A DNA stretch of 8,285 nucleotides, taken from assembly GCA_937907305.1 (NCBI GenBank), contig CALERQ010000064.1, forward strand, positions 1 through 8,285. The letters run 5' to 3'. The notes below the pieces were generated by a model. That model ran no database searches and was not told where the DNA came from. It saw nothing but the letters and a program-made list of their open reading frames with translations. Made by a program: the position numbers and the translations under genes. Every line of letters begins with the position of its first letter. Position 1 is the stretch's first letter. Below are positions 1-5,931 of this stretch, piece after piece. The stretch is from an uncultured Clostridia bacterium. Its GTDB lineage: Bacteria; Bacillota; Clostridia; Oscillospirales; Ruminococcaceae.

Positions 1-40
1 GCAGGAACCCCAGGCGGGAACGGAAATTTTCTCTTTGCAT
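1..40 (-). CDS. Sodium-dependent (NSS family) transporter, N-terminal fragment
   Basis: Only the first 13 codons lie inside the window (MQRENFRSRLGFL), and the gene continues beyond position 1. The SRLGF stretch, a few residues after a short charged N-terminus, is what opens the first membrane helix of bacterial neurotransmitter:sodium symporter family proteins, which import amino acids or related solutes with sodium. The start is supported by an AGGAG ribosome binding site (47-51 on the minus strand) six bases upstream and by a consensus promoter about 40 bases upstream. The gene diverges from a LysR-type regulator, which suggests that it is that regulator's target. The family call rests on very few residues, so it is tentative; that a gene starts here is much firmer than its identity. 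Confidence 0.55.
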   Translation of the reverse strand, partial: MQRENFRSRLGFL

Positions 41-78
41 ACAATACTCCTCATTTCGACTTTGTAAAAAGTATTCTT

Positions 79-107
79 ATTATAGGATAGGAGAGGAGCA
101 TTGACAA
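79..107 (-). promoter_or_regulatory. Sigma-A promoter of the NSS-type transporter
   Basis: On the minus strand, TTGTCA (107-102) and a perfect TATAAT (84-79) are separated by exactly 17 bases. Transcription would start near 72, giving a leader of about 30 bases that holds the ribosome binding site. The -35 box overlaps the -35 box of the divergent regulator promoter. Confidence 0.75.
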
Positions 108-128
108 GGAGCAGTTTGGCATTATAAT
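101..128 (+). promoter_or_regulatory. Sigma-A promoter of the LysR-type regulator
   Basis: TTGACA (101-106) and TATAAT (123-128) are both perfect consensus boxes, with a 16-base spacer. Transcription would start near 135, so the regulator mRNA carries a leader of roughly 148 bases. A direct repeat GCATT (98-102 and 119-123, 21 bases apart, two helical turns) brackets the spacer and could belong to the regulator's binding site. Confidence 0.75.
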
Positions 129-155
129 ATAAGAAAAAGTTATGATGCGGCGGCA

Positions 156-234
156 GGCGGGCGCGGCGGAGCGGGCGAGGGGCGCCGCAGCCAAGGGATG
201 CGGCGCCCCGAGGGCGAGCGGAGCCGTGCCCGCC
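156..234 (+). other. Two-tier GC-rich hairpin in the LysR gene leader
   Basis: An outer stem of 12 pairs (156-167 with 223-234, one G-U pair) encloses an unpaired, purine-rich internal loop (168-178 opposite 210-222). Inside it is a perfect 11-bp inner stem (179-189 with 199-209) with a 9-base loop. The element lies between the promoter and the ribosome binding site, so it would be transcribed. It has no following T run and is therefore not an ordinary terminator. It is far more GC-rich than the promoter DNA beside it. It may be a structured regulatory leader or a dispersed intergenic repeat. I do not recognise a named RNA family. Confidence 0.6.
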
Positions 235-282
235 GTATTCCCGCGGATGGCAGGGACCGGAAAGGAGAAAGGGAGGAAACCG

Positions 283-1194
283 ATGAACCGAAACCAACTG
301 AGATACTTTGTGGCGGCGGCGGAGAGCCGGAGCTTTACCAAGGCAGCTGACCAGTTTTTTATCTCCCAGACGGCGGTGACGCAGCAGATACGGCTGCTGG
401 AGGAGATGCTGGGGTGTCCCCTGTTTGACCGGAGTACCCGGCCGGTTTCTCTAACGCCGGCGGGCAAGGCGTTCCTGACCGAGGCGAAGGCGATACTGGA
501 GCGGATGGACCAGGCCATTGACCGGGCGCACGGGGCTTCCACCGGGCTTTCCGGCAGCCTGCGCATCGGGTACCTGAAGGGCTATGAGCAGAGCGGATTT
601 ACTGATTTCCTGCGGGAATTCCACCAACGGCACGCCAATTTGCTGATCACCTTTTACCGCTGCACCACCGACCAGCTGGCGGCGGGGCTTTTGGGGAATC
701 AGTTTGACCTGATCCTGACCTGGGACAGCACCAACCTGAAGCAGGATGAGCGGGTAGACTGGCTGCTGGCCGAGGAGGTGAGCCTGGTGGCGGCGCTGTA
801 TGCCGGGCATCCGCTGGCACAGCGGGTGCGGCTGACCCGCCGGGAGCTGCGGGGGGAGCCGATCATTTACATGTCCCCGGCGGAAACACTGGATTCCTAC
901 GGCGACGCATTTTTTATGAACCTGTATAAGGAAGCGGGCTACCGGCCCAATATCCTGTTCTGTTCCTCCGATAGCGAGAGCATCCTGATGATGGTGGCGG
1001 CGGAAGAAGGGGTATCCATTCTGCCGGATTATTCGGCACGGAAAAATGCCCCGGCGGAGAACCTGGTGTTTATCCCGCTGACCGGACAGGGCGAGCAGGA
1101 GGAGGTTATCGCGGCGTGGCGGCGGGATGCCCAAAACCCGGCGCTGGCGCAATTTGTGGCGGCACTGCGGCGGGCGGCGCCCTTTGGGCGGTAA
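283..1194 (+). CDS. LysR-type transcriptional regulator
   Basis: This 303-residue protein has the usual length and layout of the LysR family: an N-terminal winged helix-turn-helix (about residues 3-60, opening NQLRYFVAAAESRSFTKAAD, with the recognition helix around SQTAVTQQIRLLEE), a linker helix, and a periplasmic-binding-protein-like effector domain from about residue 90 (SGSLRIGYLKGYE). Such proteins bind DNA as tetramers and respond to a small molecule. The effector cannot be read from the sequence. The start at 283 is chosen because a GGGAGG ribosome binding site sits just upstream and the helix-turn-helix begins at once. An in-frame ATG at 142 would add 47 low-complexity Arg/Ala/Gly residues unlike any LysR N-terminus. 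It is divergent from the transporter fragment, the classic arrangement for a LysR protein and its target, and it probably also represses itself through the overlapping promoters. Confidence 0.93.
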   Translation: MNRNQLRYFVAAAESRSFTKAADQFFISQTAVTQQIRLLEEMLGCPLFDRSTRPVSLTPAGKAFLTEAKAILERMDQAIDRAHGASTGLSGSLRIGYLKGYEQSGFTDFLREFHQRHANLLITFYRCTTDQLAAGLLGNQFDLILTWDSTNLKQDERVDWLLAEEVSLVAALYAGHPLAQRVRLTRRELRGEPIIYMSPAETLDSYGDAFFMNLYKEAGYRPNILFCSSDSESILMMVAAEEGVSILPDYSARKNAPAENLVFIPLTGQGEQEEVIAAWRRDAQNPALAQFVAALRRAAPFGR

Positions 1195-1237
1195 AAAGCC
1201 AAATTGACCCCACCTCACATGGTTTTATAAGATATGA

Positions 1238-1278
1238 AAAGGGACCCCCCGATGGGTTCCCTTTCGTGCTTTTCTTTT
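1238..1278. terminator. Intrinsic terminator between convergent genes
   Basis: AAAGGGA plus CCC (from 1238) pairs with GGG, one bulged T, and TCCCTTT (1254-1264). A T-rich stretch (CTTTTCTTTT, about 1269-1278) follows on the plus strand a few bases later. It would end the LysR transcript. The minus-strand side has only a poor T tail, so termination of the radical SAM transcript here is less certain. Confidence 0.6.
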
Positions 1279-1291
1279 ATCGGCAGGCCTT

Positions 1292-2671
1292 TTATTCCTG
1301 ATGCTCCTCGCTCCACAGCTGTTCGGCGGTGGGCTGCCAGCAGGCGGCGTAGGCCTTGCACTTTTCGCACAGATGCTCGGCGCTTTCCGGGGCCTCCAGA
1401 TCGGTGGAGCGGGCGCCGCTGCGCTTCACCATCTCCGGCAGGAGATCAGGATTTTCCAGCATGGGGCAGGGCCGCAGGTGGTTGCCATTGAAGGGCTGGC
1501 CCTTGCGGTATTCCAGGAACAGCGGCTGCTGCAGGCACTCCAGGAAGCTCTTTTCCCGGATATTGGCGCTGGAATAGTGGATAAAGACGCAGGGCTCCAC
1601 ATCGCCGGCCGCATTGATGTGGCAGTAAATGCGCCCGCCGGCCACACAGCCGCCGGCAAATTCGCCATCATTCTGGAAATCGATGCAGTAGAGTTCCTTG
1701 CCGCCGGTCACACCGCGGATCTCCCGTACACGGTTTTTCATATAGGTACGCTGCTCAGGGGTCAGCAGCAGCTCGGTGGAAGCGCCCATGCCGACCGGCA
1801 TGTAGTGGAAATACCAGGCGAAGACACAGCCCTTACTGATGAGCAGATCGAGGAATTCATCGCTGGTGACGGTCTTATAATTCCTGGCGGTGTAGCAGAT
1901 GGAAACGCCGAAGGGGATCTTGTAGCTGTGCATCAGCTCCATAGCGGCCAGCGCCTTTTGGAAGTGGCCCTCGCCCCGGCGGCCGTCATTGGCTTCCTCA
2001 AAGCCCTCGATGGAGACGGACACGAAGAAATTGCCGACCCGCAGCAGCTCCTTGCAGAAATCATCATCGATGAGGGTGCCGTTGGTAAAGGCGTGGAAAG
2101 CCATATCCCGGTGCTTTTCACACAGGCGGATGATATCCTTTTTGCGGATGAGGGGCTCGCCGCCGGTGAAGAGACAGGCATGGGTGCCCAGCTCCTTGGC
2201 CTCGGTAAGGACCCGGTCCATCTCCTCAAAGGTCAGGCTCTGCTGATGGCCGTACTCCGCGGCCCAACAGCCGGTGCAGTGCATATTGCAGGCGGAGGTG
2301 GGGTCCATCAGAATCAGCCAGGGGATATTGCAGCCGTACTTTTCGGCGTTTTTCTGGGCCTGCTGATAGCCGCGGAAGCCGCCCTCATACACCGCGTTGG
2401 TGAGGAAGGTTTTGAGAATATAGGGGTCGGTCTCATCCAGCAGGCGCTGGACATAGTGCGCCCATTTGCCATCCGGCTGGCCCGCAATCATATGCAGCAC
2501 CTCGAAGGATTCCTTCTTCCACACGCTGCCCTGGATCTTTTCGGCCATATCCACCAGGTCCTGCGCGGCGGAGGCGGCATCCGCTGTTTTTCCCTTTTGG
2601 ATGAAGTTTTCCAGCACCTTCTCGAAGGCCTTGCGTTCTGCCGCATGGGCGGCTTTTTCCATCAGTGTCAT
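1292..2671 (-). CDS. Radical SAM protein with SPASM-like C-terminal cysteines, function unknown
   Basis: The 459-residue protein carries the radical SAM cluster motif CNMHCTGC (Cys128, Cys132, Cys135), which binds a [4Fe-4S] cluster and splits S-adenosylmethionine, followed by the GGEP motif (170-173). The N-terminal 115 residues are helical and charged and precede the barrel. The C-terminal part has eight more cysteines (329, 342, 350, 361, 402, 435, 438, 444), including GDVEPCVF and CEKC, as expected of a SPASM-like domain holding auxiliary clusters. SPASM enzymes often modify peptides or mature enzymes. Close relatives, conserved widely in Clostridia, are usually named only 'radical SAM protein', and some carry doubtful PqqE- or AlbA-like labels. 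No precursor peptide gene is visible beside it. It starts at 2671 behind AAAGGA/GGGA on the minus strand; the ATG at 2662 is an alternative. It is monocistronic, divergent from the aldo/keto reductases and convergent with the LysR gene. Confidence 0.85.
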   Translation of the reverse strand: MTLMEKAAHAAERKAFEKVLENFIQKGKTADAASAAQDLVDMAEKIQGSVWKKESFEVLHMIAGQPDGKWAHYVQRLLDETDPYILKTFLTNAVYEGGFRGYQQAQKNAEKYGCNIPWLILMDPTSACNMHCTGCWAAEYGHQQSLTFEEMDRVLTEAKELGTHACLFTGGEPLIRKKDIIRLCEKHRDMAFHAFTNGTLIDDDFCKELLRVGNFFVSVSIEGFEEANDGRRGEGHFQKALAAMELMHSYKIPFGVSICYTARNYKTVTSDEFLDLLISKGCVFAWYFHYMPVGMGASTELLLTPEQRTYMKNRVREIRGVTGGKELYCIDFQNDGEFAGGCVAGGRIYCHINAAGDVEPCVFIHYSSANIREKSFLECLQQPLFLEYRKGQPFNGNHLRPCPMLENPDLLPEMVKRSGARSTDLEAPESAEHLCEKCKAYAACWQPTAEQLWSEEHQE

Positions 2672-2843
2672 AGTCAGTTCCCGTTCCTTTCCCGGTAGTA
2701 CAGGGCGGAGCCCTTTATTTCCTCCCTATTGTAGCGCCGGGGCGGCTCGGAACCCATCAGCAAAAGTCGATGGATGAGAAATTTTGGGACAGGGGAGCCA
2801 AACTGTGAAACGGCCTGGGGGCGGTTTTTCTGCGAAAAAGCTC
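2672..2843. promoter_or_regulatory. Intergenic region with the weak radical SAM promoter
   Basis: On the minus strand a TACAAT box (2733-2728) is a possible -10 for the radical SAM gene, but no convincing -35 lies 16-18 bases upstream. A small hairpin, AGGGC-GGA-GCCCT (2702-2714), would fall in its leader. An imperfect hairpin followed by a T run (AAACGGCC with GGCGGTTT, around 2807-2830) precedes the reductase promoter. I see no small gene here. Confidence 0.3.
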
Positions 2844-2874
2844 TTGACCTCAAGTGAACTTTAGGGTTTATAAT
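2844..2874 (+). promoter_or_regulatory. MerR-type promoter with 19-bp spacer, driving the reductase pair
   Basis: TTGACC (2844-2849) and a perfect TATAAT (2869-2874) are separated by 19 bases instead of 17. This stretched spacer, filled by an inverted repeat, is the signature of promoters activated by MerR-family proteins, which distort the DNA so that RNA polymerase can use both boxes. The transcription start would be near 2881, leaving a leader of about 30 bases with GGAAGGAG (2892-2899) before the ATG at 2910. Confidence 0.8.
2848..2865. promoter_or_regulatory. Inverted-repeat operator for a MerR-family regulator
   Basis: CCTCAAGT-GA-ACTTTAGG is a dyad with 8-bp arms and one mismatched pair, lying wholly between the -35 and -10 boxes. 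Sites of the form CTCAAGTxxACTTxAGG are typical of SoxR-, NmlR- and AdhR-like MerR proteins, which sense redox-active compounds or reactive carbonyls. No MerR gene is present in the window, so the regulator must be encoded elsewhere. Confidence 0.75.
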
Positions 2875-2909
2875 GAAACCAGCAACAAAATGGAAGGAGA
2901 GCGCCTATT

Positions 2910-4022
2910 ATGAGCTTTGCGGAAGTGAAGAAGAATTTTGGCTTTGGCTGCATGCGGCTGCCCATGCAGGGCGAGGAGGTGGACCTGGCGCAGTTTAGCC
3001 AGATGGTGGACGAATACCTGGCGGCGGGGTTCAATTACTTTGATACCGCGCGGGTGTACCTGGGCGGCAAAAGTGAGACCGCCATCCGGGAGTGCATTGC
3101 CAAGCGCTACCCGCGGGAGAGCTTCCTGCTGGCGGATAAGCTCTCCAATGCCTTGTTTGAGACCGAGGAAGAGGTACGGCCGCTGTTCCAGAAGCAGCTG
3201 GAAAGCTGTGGTGTGGAGTACTTTGATTTTTACCTGATGCACGCCCAGGGCAAGGTGTACTTTGAGAAATTTAAGAAGTGCCGGGCCTATGAGCAGGCGC
3301 TGGAGCTGAAAGCGGAGGGGCTCATCCGCCATGTGGGGCTTTCCTTCCACGATAAGGCGGAGGTACTGGATGAGATCCTGACCGAGTACCCGCAGATGGA
3401 ATTTGTGCAGCTGCAGCTGAACTATATGGACTACGATGACCCGGCCATCCAGGGGCGGCAGTGCTGCGAGGTATGCGCAAAGCATGGCAAACCGGTCATT
3501 GTAATGGAGCCGGTAAAGGGCGGCAACCTGGTAAGGCTGCCGGAGGACGCCCTGCGTTACATCACCGACCTGCATGGGGACAGCCCCGCCGGATATGCTA
3601 TCTGCGCGGCGGCGGGCTACCCGGGGGTATTTATGGTGCTTTCCGGCATGAGCGACCTGGCCCAGCTGCGGGACAATGTGGCGGTAATGAAGGACTATCG
3701 GCCGCTGGATGAGACCGAGCAGCAGGCCGTGGCCGAGGTGTGCCGGGTGCTGCGCTCCAAAAATCTTATCCCCTGCACCGCCTGCCGCTACTGCACCGAT
3801 GGCTGCCCCAAGCATATTGATATCCCCAGGTTGTTTGGTTGCCTGAACAGCAAAAACACCTACAAGGACTGGAACGCCGATTATTACTACGGGGTATATA
3901 CTGCCCGCAACGGCAAGGCCTCCGAGTGCATCGGCTGCGGCAAATGCGAGGCCGCCTGCCCCCAGCACCTGCCCATCCGCCAATACCTGAAAGATGTCGC
4001 AAAGGAGTTTGAGAAGAAATGA
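2910..4022 (+). CDS. Aldo/keto reductase with two C-terminal [4Fe-4S] cluster motifs
   Basis: This 370-residue protein has an N-terminal aldo/keto reductase barrel (about residues 8-265) and a ferredoxin-like tail. The catalytic tetrad of the family is complete: Asp45 and Tyr50 in FDTARVY, Lys77 in LLADKLS and His111 in LMHAQG. The PVKGG segment (201-205) fits the cofactor-binding part of the barrel. The tail has Cys289, 292, 295 and 299 followed by Pro, and Cys340, 343, 346 and 350 followed by Pro, which should hold two [4Fe-4S] clusters. The enzyme is cytoplasmic and probably passes electrons between a nicotinamide or another donor and a carbonyl substrate that the sequence does not reveal. 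It is first in a two-gene operon behind a MerR-type promoter and overlaps the next gene by four bases (ATGA). Induction by electrophiles or redox stress is inferred from the operator. Confidence 0.9.
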   Translation: MSFAEVKKNFGFGCMRLPMQGEEVDLAQFSQMVDEYLAAGFNYFDTARVYLGGKSETAIRECIAKRYPRESFLLADKLSNALFETEEEVRPLFQKQLESCGVEYFDFYLMHAQGKVYFEKFKKCRAYEQALELKAEGLIRHVGLSFHDKAEVLDEILTEYPQMEFVQLQLNYMDYDDPAIQGRQCCEVCAKHGKPVIVMEPVKGGNLVRLPEDALRYITDLHGDSPAGYAICAAAGYPGVFMVLSGMSDLAQLRDNVAVMKDYRPLDETEQQAVAEVCRVLRSKNLIPCTACRYCTDGCPKHIDIPRLFGCLNSKNTYKDWNADYYYGVYTARNGKASECIGCGKCEAACPQHLPIRQYLKDVAKEFEKK

Positions 4023-5125
4023 TGGAATACCGTAGGCTGCCAAGGGGCGAGGAACGCCTGAGCACACTGGGCCTGGGGCTTGGCGGCATCCAGAAAAGCA
4101 AGCCCGAGGAAATAGAGGCGGTGATACGGGAAGCCATTGCCGCCGGGATCAACTTCTTTGACCTGTGCGCCGGCGGGGCCAGCGTATACGCGCCCTTTGG
4201 CCGGGCCATTGCCGGGCAAAGAGACAAAGTGCACTTCCAGCTGCACCTGGGCGCGGTATACAATAAGGCCGGGGAATACGGCTGGTCGCGCGACCTGAAC
4301 CGGATAAAAGAAACGCTGCGGTGGGAACTGGAGACGCTGGGCACCGATCATATTGATTTCGGCTTCCTGCACTGCGTAGATGAGGAAAGCGACTGGGAGG
4401 AAGTACAAAGCAGCGGCCTGCTGGACTACGCCAAGGCGCTGACGGAGGCCGGCGTCATCCGGCACCTGGGCTTTTCCAGCCACACCCCCGCGGTGGCCAA
4501 CCGCCTGCTGGATACCGGCCTGATGGATATGATGATGATGTACTCCCTGAACCCGGCCTATGACCTGGAGCGGGGCGATGAGCTGGGCATCGGCTCCACC
4601 GCGGAGCGGGCCGCCCTGCTGCGCCGCTGTGAGGCGGAAGGGATCGGTATTTCGGTGATGAAGCCCTTCCACAGCGGGCAGCTGCTGAGTGAAAAGACTT
4701 CGCCCTTCCGGCAGGCCCTCACCAAAAACCAATGCCTGCAGTATGCCCTGGACCGCCCGGCGGTGCTGAGCGTCGTACCCGGCGTGCGCAGCCTGGAGGA
4801 CCTGCACGAGCTGCTGCAATTCCCCGGCACCACCCGGGAGGAGAATGACTATTCGGTCATCGGGCAGTTTACCCCCGCGGCCGCGGTGGGCAACTGCGTG
4901 TACTGCAACCACTGCCAGCCCTGTCCCGCCGGGATTGATATCGGGCTGGTGAATAAGTACTATGATCTTTCCCTGGCCGGGGATGACATGGCGCACGACC
5001 ATTACAGCAAGCTGGCGGTAAAGGCCGATGCCTGCCTGCAATGCGGCCACTGTGACCGGCGCTGTCCCTTTGGGGTACAGCAGCAGGGGCGCATGGAACA
5101 AATCGCCGCCTATTTTAACGCGTAA
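4019..5125 (+). CDS. Second Fe-S aldo/keto reductase-like protein, degenerate active site
   Basis: This 368-residue paralogue of the upstream protein has the same layout: a barrel (about residues 10-265) and two cluster motifs (Cys293, 296, 299, 302 then Pro; Cys339, 342, 345, 349 then Pro). Its active site looks altered. Asp48 (FFDLC) and His118 (FLHCVD) match the tetrad, but no Tyr stands five residues after the Asp (the nearest is Tyr57 in GGASVY). The strand that should carry the Lys reads HFQLHLG, with no Lys. It may have a different chemistry, or it may serve as an electron-transfer or structural partner of the first reductase. The ATG at 4019 overlaps the preceding TGA, implying translational coupling and balanced amounts of the two proteins; the ATG at 4022 is an alternative start. 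A strong terminator follows 20 bases after the stop. Confidence 0.88.
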   Translation: MMEYRRLPRGEERLSTLGLGLGGIQKSKPEEIEAVIREAIAAGINFFDLCAGGASVYAPFGRAIAGQRDKVHFQLHLGAVYNKAGEYGWSRDLNRIKETLRWELETLGTDHIDFGFLHCVDEESDWEEVQSSGLLDYAKALTEAGVIRHLGFSSHTPAVANRLLDTGLMDMMMMYSLNPAYDLERGDELGIGSTAERAALLRRCEAEGIGISVMKPFHSGQLLSEKTSPFRQALTKNQCLQYALDRPAVLSVVPGVRSLEDLHELLQFPGTTREENDYSVIGQFTPAAAVGNCVYCNHCQPCPAGIDIGLVNKYYDLSLAGDDMAHDHYSKLAVKADACLQCGHCDRRCPFGVQQQGRMEQIAAYFNA

Positions 5126-5144
5126 ATAAGACCAAAAACAGCAG

Positions 5145-5177
5145 TGATCCCCCAGTAGCAGCTGGGGGATCATTTTT
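5145..5177 (+). terminator. Strong intrinsic terminator of the reductase operon
   Basis: A perfect 11-bp stem, TGATCCCCCAG (5145-5155) with CTGGGGGATCA (5162-5172), has a 6-base loop and is followed directly by TTTTT (5173-5177). It ends the plus-strand operon and stands just downstream of the convergent channel gene, which ends at 5190, so it may partly serve both. Confidence 0.93.
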
Positions 5178-5189
5178 ATTTCCAATGGG

Positions 5190-5786
5190 TTATTCCTCTT
5201 TGGGCTGGTACACCAGCCGGGCTGCCGGGATGATAAGAGCCCCGAGGGCATTGCCCAGCGCCACCAGCAGCACCACCAGCACAGCCTGCCAGCTGAAGAT
5301 ACGGGCATTGCAGAAGTAGAAAATATCGGCGATGGAATGCTCGAACCCACAGAGGATGAAGGTGGGGATGCAGATGAGAATGCCCAGCACCGTTCCCCGG
5401 GTCTTGTAGATCTCCACGCAGATAAAGATAAGGATACCGCAGAAGATGCCATCCACCAGCAGGGTAAGGGGCGCTTTGGCCAGGCGGGCCTCACACAGGG
5501 CCAGCACCGCCCCGGCCGGCTGACGGGCCAGCCCGGCCGCCAGGCAGCCCACGGCATTGCAGGGCAGAGAAAGCAGCGTCTGCCAGCGTTCCTGCCGGCT
5601 TTGGCCCAGCCTGTAGCCGATTTTGCCGGTATACAGATCAAACCCGAACAGGGTGATGGTGATGAGCCCCACGGTGAAGAACACCGCACCCACCACACGG
5701 TTTTCACAGCCCAGGTACACATAGCCGCCAATGGAGATCATCAAACCGGCCAGCACGCCGCGCACTGCACAGGGTAAAAGTTTCAT
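5190..5786 (-). CDS. Compact FNT-family (formate/nitrite-type) channel
   Basis: This 198-residue membrane protein shows six hydrophobic segments (about residues 7-27, 31-50, 70-88, 106-126, 132-158 and 167-188). Family marks are GGYVYLG in helix 1, the LYTGKIGY turn (51-58; the pore loop LFTG in better-known members), GFEH with the central pore His150, and ALGNALG near the C-terminus. Such proteins form pentamers in the inner membrane and pass small monovalent anions (formate, nitrite, hydrosulfide, lactate and the like). Which anion is carried here cannot be told; formate would fit a fermenter. At 198 residues it is clearly shorter than the usual 250-285, because the loops and termini are compressed, yet all six helices seem present. 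It starts at 5786 behind AAGGGGG and has its own promoter. The gene is monocistronic. Confidence 0.85.
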   Translation of the reverse strand: MKLLPCAVRGVLAGLMISIGGYVYLGCENRVVGAVFFTVGLITITLFGFDLYTGKIGYRLGQSRQERWQTLLSLPCNAVGCLAAGLARQPAGAVLALCEARLAKAPLTLLVDGIFCGILIFICVEIYKTRGTVLGILICIPTFILCGFEHSIADIFYFCNARIFSWQAVLVVLLVALGNALGALIIPAARLVYQPKEE

Positions 5787-5822
5787 ATTCCCGGCCCCCT
5801 TGCCTTTGATTAGGATGGGGAT

Positions 5823-5851
5823 AGTATATCAAATTTCGCGGCGTTCGTCAA
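5823..5851 (-). promoter_or_regulatory. Sigma-A promoter of the FNT-type channel gene
   Basis: On the minus strand TTGACG (5851-5846) and TATACT (5828-5823) are 17 bases apart. Transcription should start near 5816, about 30 bases before the ATG. Confidence 0.8.
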
Positions 5852-5857
5852 ATTTAT

Positions 5858-5875
5858 AACAAGGTTTTCCTTGTT
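5858..5875. promoter_or_regulatory. Perfect inverted repeat upstream of the channel promoter
   Basis: AACAAGG-TTTT-CCTTGTT has two perfect 7-bp arms around four bases. It ends six bases upstream of the -35 box, with its centre about 50 bases before the likely transcription start, a place where an activator could bind. It does not match Rex, FNR or CRP consensus sites as I know them, and the protein that binds it is unknown. Confidence 0.5.
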
Positions 5876-5882
5876 TCCCTAT

Positions 5883-5911
5883 AAAAAGAAGCCAACCGCA
5901 GGGGCTGGCTT
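5883..5911 (-). terminator. Intrinsic terminator of the small minus-strand gene
   Basis: In the minus-strand RNA, AAGCCAGCC (5911-5903) pairs fully with GGTTGGCTT (5897-5889) when one G-U pair is allowed. One C and then TTTTT (5887-5883) follow. Read on the plus strand the same stem has an A-C mismatch, so the hairpin is better suited to ending the minus-strand transcript that comes from the small gene at 5932-6124. Confidence 0.75.
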
Positions 5912-5931
5912 TCTTTTGTGGTAAAAATAAA

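Noticed and set aside
142..282. Upstream in-frame ATG that would lengthen the LysR protein by 47 residues
   Set aside because: The extension is Arg/Ala/Gly-rich, is translated from the hairpin element and has no ribosome binding site. The ATG at 283 has GGGAGG and begins exactly where the LysR domain should.
1301..2698. Long plus-strand open frame opposite the radical SAM gene
   Set aside because: It is the antisense shadow of a gene with clear motifs, has no recognisable domain, and exists because GC-rich codons rarely make stops on the other strand.
2868..4067. 399-codon minus-strand open frame opposite the first reductase
   Set aside because: Shadow of the aldo/keto reductase. It would run over the MerR-type promoter and has no start signals of its own.
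3887..5731. 614-codon minus-strand open frame spanning the second reductase and the channel gene
   Set aside because: It runs through the strong terminator, lies out of frame with the FNT gene and antisense to the reductase, and shows no family motif.
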